The notes under the pieces were generated by a model. It was not told the DNA's origin, made no database searches, and worked only from the letters and a program-made list of their open reading frames with translations. The position numbers and the translations under genes are program-made. Below are positions 36,101-44,705 of a stretch of 64,000 bases of DNA, piece by piece. The stretch comes from Blautia argi. GTDB lineage: Bacteria; Bacillota; Clostridia; Lachnospirales; Lachnospiraceae. The DNA is taken from NCBI RefSeq assembly GCF_003287895.1, contig NZ_CP030280.1:3177501-3241500 (forward strand), written 5' to 3'. Position 1 is the first letter of the stretch; each line of letters starts with the position of its first letter.

Positions 36101-36338
36101 GAACCATTTTGCCCTTCATAGTACGGTATCTTGGAATCATATCCTTGATAACACGGGTCAGCACATGACCGATATGGGGTTTACCGTTTGCTGTCGGCGG
36201 TCCGTCATAAAAGGTATAGGTTTCTCCTTCTTTTCTCTGTTCCATACTTTTTTTGAAGATATCATTATCTTTCCAGAATTTTTCAATGTTCTTTTCGCGT
36301 TCTACAAAGTTTAAATCCGTAGTAACTTTCTGATACAT
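33195..36338 (-). CDS. ileS: Isoleucyl-tRNA synthetase
   Basis: A 1047-residue class I synthetase. HIGH motif in NGKPHIGHVLTR, KMSKS motif in GQKMSKSKGNAVD, editing domain with TTTPWTLPSNVAL and DGTGVVHIAPAFGEDD, then the anticodon-binding domain and a C-terminal extension. The length and the C-terminal part without a zinc knuckle resemble the longer ileS2/eukaryote-like type often found in Clostridia and linked to mupirocin tolerance; that subclass is an inference. GAGAGGAGAAAAACC precedes the start, and a T-box leader lies upstream. Confidence 0.97.
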   Translation of the reverse strand: MYQKVTTDLNFVEREKNIEKFWKDNDIFKKSMEQRKEGETYTFYDGPPTANGKPHIGHVLTRVIKDMIPRYRTMKGKMVPRKAGWDTHGLPVELEVEKLLGLDGKEQIEEYGLIPFIDKCKESVWKYKGMWEDFSSTVGFWADMDNPYVTYHDDYIESEWWALKEIWNKNLLYKGFKIVPYCPRCGTPLSAQEVAQGYKDVKERSAIARFKVKDEDAYILAWTTTPWTLPSNVALCVNPEEQYVKVKAADGYTYYMAEALLDTVLGSLEREEGTPAYEILETYIGKELEYKEYEPLYNFKKLDKKAHYVVCDTYVTLTDGTGVVHIAPAFGEDDSKVGRKYDLPFLQLVDEKGEMTKETKWAGTFCKKADPEVLKDLDERKLLFSAPKFEHSYPHCWRCDTPLIYYARESWFIKMTAVKDDLIRNNNTINWIPESIGKGRFGDWLENVQDWGISRNRYWGTPLNVWECECGHMHAIGSRQELFEMSGNEAAKTVELHRPYIDEITIKCPKCGKEMHRVPEVIDCWFDSGAMPFAQHHYPFENKELFEQQFPADFISEAVDQTRGWFYSLLAESTLLFNKAPYKNVIVLGHVQDENGQKMSKSKGNAVDPFDALEKYGADAIRWYFYVNSAPWLPNRFHGKAVQEGQRKFMGTLWNTYAFFVLYANIDEFDATKYTLEYDKLPVMDKWLLSKLNTVVKAVDENLAAYRIPETARALQEFVDDMSNWYVRRSRERFWAKGMEQDKINAYMTLYTALVTISKAAAPMVPFMTEDIYQNLVRSLDKNAPESIHLCDFPEVKEEWIDKELEENMDDLLKVVVMGRACRNAANIKNRQPIGKMFVKAPFELSDFYKDIITDELNVKEMEFTDDVRNFTSYTFKPQLKTVGPKYGKFLGGIKTALAELDGNKAMDELKAQGELKLAVNGEEIVLLESDLLIDMAQMEGYVSENDNDITVVLDTNLTPELIEEGFVREIISKIQTMRKEAGFEVMDKIRVSLAENQVIEGIFRVHEKEIKSEVLAEEVVYNEVKGYTKDWKINSEGVKLGVEKLS

Positions 36339-36368
36339 GGTTTTTCTCCTCTCTCTGATTGACTAAAA

Positions 36369-36503
36369 GGAATCTCGTCTGCGAGATTCCTGCGCGCGAT
36401 CGGTGCCGTTAGCGGCTAATTTCCTTCCCGCGAGCTGCGCATTTTCACACGAAGTGTTTTTTATTGCATAGGATTCCCAGGAAATTTCCTATGCAATAAA
36501 AAA
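36369..36503 (-). repeat. Hairpin-rich insert between the T-box terminator and ileS
   Basis: Three structures stand in a row on the minus strand. A near-perfect palindrome (36457-36502) has arms GTTTTTTATTGCATAGGA and its complement, overlapping the T-box poly-U. Then there is a GC-rich stretch with GCCG-CTAA-CGGC. Last, GGAATCTCG-CAGA-CGAGATTCC (36369-36390) is followed by TTTT and looks like a second terminator ~30 bases before ileS. This ~135-bp block is not part of a normal T-box leader and may be a small repeat element. Confidence 0.55.
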
Positions 36504-36801
36504 CTCCCGTCCTGTAACAGGACGAGAGCAAATACGCTGTCGTTATACCACCTCTTACAACATACACAACATTTCTGTCTTCATATGCGTTCCTTTTAAC
36601 GGAGGAAATCCGGCATCTCCTACTTGATTCAGATAGCAACTCAGGAGTGATTTTCTTTCACCGCTACTGGTACCGGATTTCCACCCTCTCCGGCTCTCTG
36701 TTACGTTGGCTTGCAGGAATTGCACACAGAAAAGATAAAATATCTGGACTATGCAAATTCTGTCAGTGAAATACTCTCTCCGTCTTGGTTTTTCTCATAT
36801 A
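36495..36801 (-). ncRNA. T-box riboswitch of ileS
   Basis: The leader has a Stem I region with AGAGAG followed by CCGGA...TCCGG and GGTGAAA...TCAC arms. The T-box core GGTGGTA lies at 36552-36546 after AAGAG. The terminator stem CTCTCGTCCTG/CAGGACGGGAG (36504-36528) runs into T6. Uncharged tRNA-Ile would pair with the GGTGG bulge and favour the antiterminator. An AUC triplet sits in GCTATCTGA, the expected specifier position; its exact placement is inferred. Confidence 0.9.
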
Positions 36802-36807
36802 TCAAGT

Positions 36808-36837
36808 ATTATACTGAATCTGTTTGGAGGTTGTCAA
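36808..36837 (-). promoter_or_regulatory. Promoter of the ileS leader
   Basis: TTGACA (36837-36832) and TATAAT (36813-36808), 18-base spacer, with transcription expected from about 36801 into the T-box. Confidence 0.8.
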
Positions 36838-36875
36838 GAGGGATTGGGGTGGGAACAGGGATTTTCCAAATTTTA

Positions 36876-36904
36876 TTGATATAATTCCTCAAACCGCTTA
36901 TAAT
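36876..36904 (+). promoter_or_regulatory. Promoter of dacF
   Basis: TTGATA (36876-36881) and TATAAT (36899-36904) with a 17-base spacer, ~80 bases before the start codon. A short GCCTGGCAGGC palindrome lies between. Confidence 0.7.
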
Positions 36905-36983
36905 GTACATTAGTTTACCATAGAAATTTTATGCCGCTGCCACAGACTTCTCCTGCCTGGCAGGCGGCAGAACGGAGATTTAT

Positions 36984-38525
36984 ATGAAAAAGAAATTTTT
37001 TCTTCTGCCAGGTGTTCTCTGCATGGCTGCAAGCCTTTGTCTGAATACCGGCAGAATTCCTGTCATGGCTGCTGCCCCTGATAGCAACGGTGCAGGAAAT
37101 ACTGCTTCAACAGCCCCGGCTGATACCAACAACAATGCCAAGCAAGAACAAAAGCCGGAAGTGCCGGAAAGCTATAACTGGGAAATTCAGTCCAACAAAA
37201 TTCCGGGGTGGCCGGAAGGGCCAAAGGTTGTTGCTGAAACTGCGATTTTAATGGACGTAAATTCCGGCGAAATTCTATACGCAAAGGGAATTGATGAAAA
37301 ACGCGCGCCTGCCAGCACCACAAAGATTATGACTGCCATGCTGGCTCTGGAAAAGGTTCCCTTTGAAACCCAGATTACCTTTACCAATGAAGTTAATAAT
37401 ATTGAACCCGGCAGTACTCACATTGGCATCAAGCCCGGCGAAACACTGACTATGAAGGATTGTGCTTATGCCATTCTCCTTGCTTCTGCCAATGAAGTAT
37501 CCTCAGGAGTTGCTGAATATATCGGAGGCATAGTTCCCAAATTTGTAGAGGAAATGAATCAGCGCGCCAAAGACCTTGGCTGTAAAAACACCCATTTTGT
37601 CAATGCAAACGGTCTTTACAGTGAAGACCATTACACAACGGCCAGAGATTTGGCTTTGATTGCCCAGGCTGCTTTTCAGAGCGAAACCTTTCGTGAAATC
37701 ATTAAAACACCGTACTATATTGTACCGAAAACCAATATTACCAATGAAGAACGGTGGCTAAACAATCATCACAAAATGGTGCTGGACGGTTCTGAACATT
37801 ATGACGGCTGTCTGGGGGGAAAAACGGGGTATACGGAAAAAGCAGGAAATACGCTTGTAACTTACGCAGAAAGAAATGGTACAACTCTCGTATGTGTGGT
37901 TCTGGCTGATAATGTATCTCATTATGCGGACACAAGGGCTCTTTTGGACTACGGCTTTCAAAATTTCCAAAAGCTGACCGCTGAAAACACATCACTTGCT
38001 CCTGCTGAAAATGATGATTTCGGCGCTTATCTAAAGGAAAACGGACTCCTGAACACAGTAATCGACCATTCTTCTATGAATATTCCTGCAAATGCGAAGG
38101 AATCTCTCACCTATAAGGTGAATCTGGAGAAAAATACAGTAAACATAGATTACTATTATGGAGAAACTGCTCTGGGAAGCTCTGTACAGGAAGCTTCCTC
38201 TGAAATTCTGCAGGCTGCGGATACTTTTCATCTTCAGGAACGCCAAGCCCAGCAGTCTGCGGCTGCAAATCCAAAAGCAGACTCCGAAAATACAGCTTCT
38301 TCACAAAGTGCCGCAAAGCCTGGAAAAACTTCCTCTCTTGACGGCTTCTGGGGCGAAGTTCTGAATATATTCCATGAACTTCCCAGTTGGAAATATCCGG
38401 CTCTGTTTCTTTTAGCCGCTGCCTTTATCTTTTACATTGTAACCTTAATTGTAAAGATAAAACGTTCTCTGCGAAGACGTAAACGCAGAAAAATAAAAAA
38501 ACCAAAAAAAGGAAAACAACAATGA
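36984..38525 (+). CDS. dacF: D-alanyl-D-alanine carboxypeptidase, DacF/PBP5-like
   Basis: A 513-residue exported serine peptidase that trims peptidoglycan stem peptides. Signal peptide to about residue 29, Thr/Asn-rich linker, then the S11 domain with S111-T-T-K114, S168-A-N170 and K280-T-G. Instead of the usual amphipathic anchor it ends with a membrane helix (YPALFLLAAAFIFYIVTLIV) and a strongly basic tail (RRRKRRKIKKPKKGK). Its own promoter lies upstream. The VOC gene follows after 28 bases. Confidence 0.94.
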   Translation: MKKKFFLLPGVLCMAASLCLNTGRIPVMAAAPDSNGAGNTASTAPADTNNNAKQEQKPEVPESYNWEIQSNKIPGWPEGPKVVAETAILMDVNSGEILYAKGIDEKRAPASTTKIMTAMLALEKVPFETQITFTNEVNNIEPGSTHIGIKPGETLTMKDCAYAILLASANEVSSGVAEYIGGIVPKFVEEMNQRAKDLGCKNTHFVNANGLYSEDHYTTARDLALIAQAAFQSETFREIIKTPYYIVPKTNITNEERWLNNHHKMVLDGSEHYDGCLGGKTGYTEKAGNTLVTYAERNGTTLVCVVLADNVSHYADTRALLDYGFQNFQKLTAENTSLAPAENDDFGAYLKENGLLNTVIDHSSMNIPANAKESLTYKVNLEKNTVNIDYYYGETALGSSVQEASSEILQAADTFHLQERQAQQSAAANPKADSENTASSQSAAKPGKTSSLDGFWGEVLNIFHELPSWKYPALFLLAAAFIFYIVTLIVKIKRSLRRRKRRKIKKPKKGKQQ

Positions 38526-38553
38526 AGGTAACTTATATTGGAGGATAAAACTT

Positions 38554-38925
38554 ATGAAATTTCAAATGATTCACGAAAACTACAATGTAAAAGACCTGGA
38601 AAAATCCCTGGCTTTCTATGAAAAAGCGCTGGGGCTTACAGAAAAACGCCGTATCAATGCAGAAGACGGTTCTTTTATTATTGTCTATCTTGGAAATGAA
38701 ACAACGGATTTCGAACTGGAACTGACCTGGTTAAGAGATTTTGACAGAGCATACAATCTGGGCGACTGCGAATTTCATCTGGCATTTCGCACTGATGATT
38801 TTGAGGCTGCACATAGGCTTCACGAAGAAATGGGTTGTATCTGCTTTGAAAATCCGACAATGGGAATTTACTTTATCTCTGACCCGGACGGTTATTGGCT
38901 GGAAATTTTGCCGCAGAATAAATAA
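38554..38925 (+). CDS. VOC-family protein, lactoylglutathione lyase-like
   Basis: A 123-residue vicinal-oxygen-chelate protein with two beta-alpha-beta-beta-beta modules. It starts MKFQMIHENYNVKDLEKSLAFY (metal ligand H7) and ends DPDGYWLEILPQ (ligand Glu). GloA-type enzymes detoxify methylglyoxal with a thiol cofactor, but many short VOC proteins have other substrates. TTGGAGGATAAAACTT precedes the start; probably cotranscribed with dacF. Confidence 0.85.
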   Translation: MKFQMIHENYNVKDLEKSLAFYEKALGLTEKRRINAEDGSFIIVYLGNETTDFELELTWLRDFDRAYNLGDCEFHLAFRTDDFEAAHRLHEEMGCICFENPTMGIYFISDPDGYWLEILPQNK

Positions 38926-38965
38926 CCCTGTTCCAGACTTTTCTATGCTGAAAGAACAGCAATAA

Positions 38966-39030
38966 AAAGCACCGCAAAACAGCACTCAGAACTGTAAATT
39001 TCTCTGACTTCTGTTTCTATGCGGTGCTTT
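38966..39030. terminator. Bidirectional terminator between VOC gene and mazG
   Basis: AAAGCACCGCA (38966-38976) pairs with TGCGGTGCTTT (39020-39030), extended inward by AAACAG/CTGTTT, with A-rich and T-rich flanks. Confidence 0.8.
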
Positions 39031-39061
39031 CTCCTCTTTTTCTCTGTTTTTTATCTGTGTC

Positions 39062-39535
39062 TTACTGGAATCCTTTTCGTTCTCTGGCAGCATCAATCAG
39101 TGTTTTTGCTTCCTCAAAAGCCGCCGGAAGATAAGATTCGGTCCATTCCTTCCCTGCTTTTTCCGCCTTTTTAATATCATTCCATCTTGTCACCACTTCT
39201 CCGGACTGATTCACAGTTTCTTCACCAAACACATGAGGGTGCCTGCGAATCATCTTATCGCTGATACCGCGGCATACATCTTCTAAGGTAAACAGTCCTT
39301 CTTCTTCCGCTATCTGTGCATGCAAAACCACCTGCAAAAGCAAATCACCAAGTTCTTCCTTCAGGTTATCTGCATTTCCGGTAGCTTCCAGAATGTTAAT
39401 ACCGCACACAACCTCTGCAGCTTCCTCCATACAGGCCGGCTTCAAACTCATATGCGTCTGCTCTCTATCCCACGGACAGCCATCTTTGGAGCGAAGGCGA
39501 GCCATAATTTCTTTTAATCTGTCAAATTCTTTCAT
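39062..39535 (-). CDS. mazG: MazG-type nucleotide pyrophosphohydrolase
   Basis: A 157-residue single-domain MazG. CPWDREQTHMSLKPACMEEAAEVV and LKEELGDLLLQVVLHAQIAEEEG carry the acidic magnesium-binding residues, and KMIRRHPHVFGE is conserved. E. coli MazG is about twice as long with two domains. It hydrolyses (d)NTPs to NMP and pyrophosphate for pool cleaning. It follows pncB by 24 bases, likely one transcript. Confidence 0.93.
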   Translation of the reverse strand: MKEFDRLKEIMARLRSKDGCPWDREQTHMSLKPACMEEAAEVVCGINILEATGNADNLKEELGDLLLQVVLHAQIAEEEGLFTLEDVCRGISDKMIRRHPHVFGEETVNQSGEVVTRWNDIKKAEKAGKEWTESYLPAAFEEAKTLIDAARERKGFQ

Positions 39536-39559
39536 GATAGGGACTCCTTTTATAATTTT

Positions 39560-41032
39560 TTACTCAATCGCTGCCTGTCCCATTTTCTCCAGAAGCTCAG
39601 ACTTAATCTTATAAAGCTTGTCTGACAAATCCACAAAAACCTCCTGAGGATTGGTGAAACGTCTTGTTTCGTCCCAGAGTGTATCTAATTCCTTCTGACA
39701 TATATCTCTGATTTCCATGACAGAAGGAGAGGTATAAACACAGTGCCCTTTCTGGAATACAGGAACCAGAAGCTCCCTTAAAATGTAAGAGCCGCCGGCA
39801 AGCTTTGTCTTTTTCCAGGTTGCCATAGGATCAAAGATAATCATATCCTCTTCCGGATTGAACACCTCGTCTTCCAGACAGATTAAATCTGCACGGATTT
39901 TCCCGGTAGCTTTGTCATAAATACGCATAATGGTCTTGTTGCCGGGATTTGTGACCTTTTCTACATTTTCGGACAATTTGATTTTCGGAACAAAGTCGGA
40001 ATCCTCTTTATTTTTAATCGCTGCCAGCTTATAAACACCGCCGAAGGCAGGGTTGTCGTTACAGGTAATCAGATTAGTTCCCACGCCCCAGGAATTGATT
40101 TTCGCACCCTGGGCTTTCAAGCTCTCAATCAGGTATTCGTCCAAATCACTGGAAGCAGAGATAATCGCGTCCCCAAATCCGGCTTCAGACAGCATTCTGT
40201 GTGCCTGTTTGGACAGATAAGCCAGGTCGCCGCTGTCAATTCGGATTCCGTATCCCTTCATGGGAAGTCCGGCCTCTTTCATTTCTTTAAAGACCCGAAT
40301 AGCATTTGGAACGCCGGAATTTAACACATCGTAAGTATCTACCAGCAGAATACAGGCATTTGGATACAGGCTTGCATAGGTTTTAAAGGCTGTATATTCA
40401 TCAGGGAAACTCATAATCCAACTGTGGGCATGAGTTCCTTTTACCGGAACGTGGAACATCTGTCCTGTCAGTACATTGGATGTTCCGATACAGCCTCCAA
40501 TCATGGCAGCTCTTGCGCCATACAGCCCTGCGTCAGGTCCCTGGGCTCTTCGTAAGCCAAATTCCATAACACCGTCACCTTTTGCGGCGTATACCACACG
40601 GGAAGCCTTAGTAGCAATCAGACTCTGGTGATTCAGAAGATTCAAAATAGCAGTTTCCACTAACTGTGCTTCCATAACAGGTGCGATAACCTTTAAAAGG
40701 GGTTCTCTTGGAAAGACAACCGTTCCTTCGGGAATGGCATAAATATCTCCCGTAAAATGGAAGCCTCGCAGATATTCCAGGAAATCGGAATCAAAAATAT
40801 TCAGACTCTTCAAATAATCAATATCGTCAGGAGAAAAGTGTAAATCGCGAACATATTCAATAATCTGTTCTAATCCTGCAGCAATGGCATATCCTCCGCC
40901 GCAGGGATTTTTTCTGTAAAATGCATCAAAAACCACAACCTGGTCTGTTGGATTTTTAAAATACCCCTGCATCATAGTAAGTTCATATAAATCTGTCAGT
41001 AATGTTAAATTTAAGGCTCTCATAGACAGCAC
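39560..41032 (-). CDS. pncB: Nicotinate phosphoribosyltransferase
   Basis: A 490-residue enzyme joining nicotinate and PRPP with ATP to give nicotinate mononucleotide for NAD salvage. NLTLLTDLYELTMMQGY opens it. KGTHAHSWIMSF contains the histidine phosphorylated during catalysis. GYGIRIDSGDLAYLSKQAH and INSWGVGTNLITCNDNP form the PRPP/phosphate site. Length fits the longer Firmicutes form. First gene of a pair with mazG. Confidence 0.96.
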   Translation of the reverse strand: MLSMRALNLTLLTDLYELTMMQGYFKNPTDQVVVFDAFYRKNPCGGGYAIAAGLEQIIEYVRDLHFSPDDIDYLKSLNIFDSDFLEYLRGFHFTGDIYAIPEGTVVFPREPLLKVIAPVMEAQLVETAILNLLNHQSLIATKASRVVYAAKGDGVMEFGLRRAQGPDAGLYGARAAMIGGCIGTSNVLTGQMFHVPVKGTHAHSWIMSFPDEYTAFKTYASLYPNACILLVDTYDVLNSGVPNAIRVFKEMKEAGLPMKGYGIRIDSGDLAYLSKQAHRMLSEAGFGDAIISASSDLDEYLIESLKAQGAKINSWGVGTNLITCNDNPAFGGVYKLAAIKNKEDSDFVPKIKLSENVEKVTNPGNKTIMRIYDKATGKIRADLICLEDEVFNPEEDMIIFDPMATWKKTKLAGGSYILRELLVPVFQKGHCVYTSPSVMEIRDICQKELDTLWDETRRFTNPQEVFVDLSDKLYKIKSELLEKMGQAAIE

Positions 41033-41091
41033 TCCTTTGTGTATTAAATAAAACCATTATACCACGTTTCCCCATAAATACAAAAAGTTTT

Positions 41092-41661
41092 CTACAGGTT
41101 TCCGCGAGGATTAGAAAGCATCTGATGGTATTCCTCCAGTGTCAGCCCGGTAAGAGAAAGGTAGAGGGACAGAGTTTTCCCCACAAAGCGTATATGCCAG
41201 GGTTCCCAGGGATACTGGGTAATATGTTCTTTTCGCCGGGGATAGCGCAGAATAAAACCATAAAGGGGCGCATTGGTTTTCAGCCATTTTCCTTCCTTTG
41301 TGTATGCGAAGGCCTCTTCCAGTTCAAAATTTAAAGAAGCACAGGAAATATCAAGGGCAAGCCCGGTCTGATGTTCACTGGTGCCGGGAGGCGCTACGGC
41401 GCTGCTGCTTCTTGCCAGAGCGTTTCGATATAAGCTTTCCTGTCTTTTATAGGAACGGTAGCCGGAAACACCCATGAGGGTTATATTGTCAGAAGCAGCC
41501 TGATGAAAAAGTCTTGCGGCAGCTTTTGCTGCTGTTTTCTCCATAAGAGTCTTTTCGTCATGTGCAGAAGTATCAAAAGGAATATGGGCTTCTGCAAGGC
41601 ATGGCGGAACATAGGAAGAAGTCAGCGGGTGAGATTTATTTACAAGAAGAGTATAAGACAT
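41092..41661 (-). CDS. M15/VanY-type D,D-carboxypeptidase-like protein
   Basis: About 189 residues with the VanY zinc site: GTSEHQTGLALDIS supplies one His and one Asp and YPWEPWHIRFVG the second His; GVSGYRSYKRQESLY is also typical. No signal peptide or membrane anchor is visible, unlike most VanY enzymes, so export is unclear. I start at the Met before SYTLLVNK, with AAAGGCAGG upstream. It hydrolyses D-Ala-D-Ala peptides in cell-wall turnover. No van regulatory genes are nearby, so a resistance role is not suggested. Confidence 0.85.
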   Translation of the reverse strand: MSYTLLVNKSHPLTSSYVPPCLAEAHIPFDTSAHDEKTLMEKTAAKAAARLFHQAASDNITLMGVSGYRSYKRQESLYRNALARSSSAVAPPGTSEHQTGLALDISCASLNFELEEAFAYTKEGKWLKTNAPLYGFILRYPRRKEHITQYPWEPWHIRFVGKTLSLYLSLTGLTLEEYHQMLSNPRGNL

Positions 41662-41801
41662 ACGGAAACACCTGCCTTTCATAATGGCTATATTTTATGT
41701 ACGAAAGAGGTGAAATAGAATAGGAAAATACAGAAGAAAGGATTTATTACAAAGATAAAGAGCAGACGGGAACCCGCAGAAGTTTCACACTGTCTATAAA
41801 A

Positions 41802-43526
41802 CTACTTTTTCGAAACTTCTACCGAGAACTCCGTACAGGCATATTCGCCTCTTTCTTCCACCTCCCAAAGCATTCGATACACACTTATTATTTTCCCATT
41901 ATGAAGCGCATGTTTGACTTCTTCTGTCCAAAGCTGCTTCCCCTGTGTCTGAATACAGCAACTGGCTTTTTCTCCTGTCAGCAAAAATCTGTCTTTTTCT
42001 ATTACGGGTTCTATATAAGAAATTAAATTTTCCTGTATCTCACCGCATTTCCAAAACTCATCTTTTACAAACAGTTTACCAGAAGAAAACTCAAACCGCA
42101 AACTCCTTACCATTTGTTCTGCTGCATTTTCCTCATATGCTTTCTCAAATTCTAATGCAACATATCCATTCTCATCTGTTTCAAATCGTGTACAGCAATG
42201 CTGTGTTCCTTCTTGCTGCCCCCTGCCTCTGATAACAGGAACATTATGGCTAAAAGAGTGATTGCAGAAAATCTCATATCTGTGTTCATTAAAATAGTTT
42301 TTTGTATATTCTCCTGCTCCCAAATCCGGCAAAAAAAATTCCTCTCCGGAAAAAAACAGAAAACTTCCCACATCATTGTGATTATGGGGTTCTCCATTAT
42401 GACCGCCTTTTACAGCCATTCCTGTACCAGTATCATTCTCACAAATGACCCATTGAGAACCAGGAAGGGTAATCTGTCCCGATTTCTCCTCTTCCGGAAA
42501 AAAACTGCTTTCTTTTTCTGTCTTCTCCAGATATTTCTGTGTCCATACAAGATCTCTGAAAGCCCCCATCCAACGATAGCAGGTATCTTCTGTCAAATTT
42601 GCTGCTAACGAAAAAGACGGCAATCGAACACTCTCATACCGCATGGCAAGATAGCTGCTGAGTCCCGCCCGAAAATGTTCTTTACTGTTTCCGTCTGAAA
42701 AACTCAGTGTTCTGCCATTTCCAAAATAACATTTCTGCTGAAATCCGGCAATCTTTTCTACTTTTGGATTTGCAAATAAATCTTCTTTACCCTTTGTAAA
42801 CTCCAAAAGCTGCTCCGCAAATCCCGTAAAGTAAGTCATTCCGTAAGTAAAATAGGATAATCCCTCCAGACAGGCTCCGTCTTCTCCAAATCCTGCCAGA
42901 AAATATTTCATATTTTCTGTAACACGTTTTAAACATTCCCTTTGTCTTTCCGGCTCTTTATGCATCAGGTACATTGCTGCACTCCCGACAGAGCCATTAC
43001 AGACAGCACACCAATTCAATGTACAGTTTTCCCACCAAGCATAAGGAGATTTTACACTCAAAAAAGGATTTAAAACTCTACGGTATATTTCTTTCTTTGC
43101 AAGGTTTCTTACCTCTCGTCTTATAAAGGATTTTTCCACGGAAATAATTTCTGAAAGAGCCTGTGCTGTTTCTGCAGCAAACAAGTCCACCGTAAGCTCC
43201 CAGCCCGGTATTGTTCTGTCTACGTGTGCAGGAAGCGCCCAGCACTGTTCTTTACAAATTTCTGCAATCACTGCTTCCAGCTTTTCGGAATATATTTTTT
43301 CTCTTCCTTTTTCCAGCCAGACCTGCAGACCAAAAACCATCAGGAATTTCCTTCTACTGAAATATTTATTCTCATAAACCAGACGATTTCCTGTCTGCTC
43401 ATACAAGGCAAACTCCTGCTCTGTCAGCTTTGGCATCTCCTGATTCAAAAGTACCTGTGCTTCTTTTTGGATATCCTCCTGATACTTCCTGAGAAAACTC
43501 TTAATTTTTCTCTTTTCCCTGCCCAT
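41802..43526 (-). CDS. Heparinase II/III-like polysaccharide lyase
   Basis: A 574-residue protein with an N-terminal alpha/alpha barrel and a C-terminal beta-sandwich. The family landmark is GGHNGEPHNHNDVGSFLFF, and SFSHNVPVIRGRGQ follows. No signal peptide, so it would cleave imported uronic-acid oligosaccharides by beta-elimination. The next gene upstream encodes GH88, which removes the unsaturated uronyl unit lyases create. The substrate (glycosaminoglycan, alginate-like or plant/algal uronan) cannot be told from the sequence. Last gene of the operon. Confidence 0.85.
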   Translation of the reverse strand: MGREKRKIKSFLRKYQEDIQKEAQVLLNQEMPKLTEQEFALYEQTGNRLVYENKYFSRRKFLMVFGLQVWLEKGREKIYSEKLEAVIAEICKEQCWALPAHVDRTIPGWELTVDLFAAETAQALSEIISVEKSFIRREVRNLAKKEIYRRVLNPFLSVKSPYAWWENCTLNWCAVCNGSVGSAAMYLMHKEPERQRECLKRVTENMKYFLAGFGEDGACLEGLSYFTYGMTYFTGFAEQLLEFTKGKEDLFANPKVEKIAGFQQKCYFGNGRTLSFSDGNSKEHFRAGLSSYLAMRYESVRLPSFSLAANLTEDTCYRWMGAFRDLVWTQKYLEKTEKESSFFPEEEKSGQITLPGSQWVICENDTGTGMAVKGGHNGEPHNHNDVGSFLFFSGEEFFLPDLGAGEYTKNYFNEHRYEIFCNHSFSHNVPVIRGRGQQEGTQHCCTRFETDENGYVALEFEKAYEENAAEQMVRSLRFEFSSGKLFVKDEFWKCGEIQENLISYIEPVIEKDRFLLTGEKASCCIQTQGKQLWTEEVKHALHNGKIISVYRMLWEVEERGEYACTEFSVEVSKK

Positions 43527-43542
43527 TTTTGTCCTCTTTATC

Positions 43543-44703
43543 TTACCAATACGGATTCCAGTCCTTTGCCAGTCTTGTCAATGCTTCCATATAAAAATAA
43601 TCTCCCCAGGAGTTGCATTCATCTACACCCTCATGATTGCATGTATTATATGGCGAATGATTGGAGTATGTACTATGAAGAACAAGCCCATTTGATATTT
43701 TGGAATCTGTAACTCTATAATTATCATAAACAGACTTCATCAGCTTTTTAGCAATATCTGTATAATACAACGCGTCTTCCTCTTCCATATATTTTGCCAT
43801 TTCCAACATTCCGCATGCCGCTATAGATGCACTGGAAGAATCTCTTGGCTGGTCGTCGCCATCTGTAAATTCCAAATCCCAATATGGAATCAAATCTTCC
43901 GGAAGATGTTCCAGGAAATATTGAGTCACATGCTTAAAATTCTCAATATATTTCTTTTCTCCTGTATACCTGTAAGCCAACGCACAGCCGTAAATTCCCC
44001 AGGCCTGGCCTCTTGCCCATGCAGAACCGTCCCTGTATCCCTGACAGGTTGCGCCATGGTCAGGAGCCCCTGTTTTCATATCAAAGTAAAACGTATGCCA
44101 GGTCGAGTAATCTTCTCTTATGACATTTGCAATCGCAGTATGAATATGCTTCTCCGCAATTTCTCTGTATTTTTTCTCTCCTGTTTCCTCGGTTGCCCAA
44201 TACAAAAGCGGAAGGTTTAAAAGACAGTCAATAATCAGCCTGTAATTTTCCGGTTCATTCATGGGACCCCAGGCCTGAATAAATTCTCCAACCGGGTGAT
44301 ATCTTGTAATCAACTGATCCGCTGCCTTAATTGCAGCTTCTCTTCCCTTTTTACTTTCTGTCAGCTTATAGGCAGCCACACAGGAAAGAGAATACAAAAA
44401 TCCCATATCATGATGATCCACTTCATATTTATCATTAATTCTTTTCAAAAAGCTCTCAACCTGAACATCTGCTGCTTTTCTGAATGCCTCATCATGCGAC
44501 CACTCATATGCAAGCCAGATTTCCCCTGTCCAGAACCCTGTAGTCCAATAATTATTTTCGATGGGTTTATAAAATCCATTTTCTGAAAATGCATTTTGAA
44601 ATTTATCTGTAAATTCCTCCAAATTGCAGCGTACCTGTTTTACCGCAAACTCCATACCATTTTGTATATCTTCAGATGTAATAACCGGCTTATTCTCAAA
44701 CAT
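43543..44703 (-). CDS. Unsaturated glucuronyl hydrolase, GH88
   Basis: A 386-residue alpha6/alpha6-barrel enzyme. Catalytic aspartates D99 (VDHHDMGF) and D159 (LIIDCLLN) are in place, as is GATCQGYRDGSAWARGQAWG. It hydrates the 4,5-unsaturated uronic acid left at the non-reducing end by lyases, giving a free keto acid and shortened sugar. No signal peptide, so cytoplasmic. It is two bases from the DUF2264 gene and 16 from the lyase gene. Confidence 0.93.
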   Translation of the reverse strand: MFENKPVITSEDIQNGMEFAVKQVRCNLEEFTDKFQNAFSENGFYKPIENNYWTTGFWTGEIWLAYEWSHDEAFRKAADVQVESFLKRINDKYEVDHHDMGFLYSLSCVAAYKLTESKKGREAAIKAADQLITRYHPVGEFIQAWGPMNEPENYRLIIDCLLNLPLLYWATEETGEKKYREIAEKHIHTAIANVIREDYSTWHTFYFDMKTGAPDHGATCQGYRDGSAWARGQAWGIYGCALAYRYTGEKKYIENFKHVTQYFLEHLPEDLIPYWDLEFTDGDDQPRDSSSASIAACGMLEMAKYMEEEDALYYTDIAKKLMKSVYDNYRVTDSKISNGLVLHSTYSNHSPYNTCNHEGVDECNSWGDYFYMEALTRLAKDWNPYW

Positions 44704-44705
44704 AC

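Noticed and set aside
41092..41661. Vancomycin-resistance determinant
   Set aside because: Only a VanY-like M15 peptidase is present, without vanHAX or vanRS; such enzymes are common in wall turnover.
41778..41822. AGAAGTTTC/GAAACTTCT inverted repeat at the end of the lyase gene
   Set aside because: One arm is within the coding sequence, the loop is long and there is no U-run; not convincing as a terminator or recombination site.
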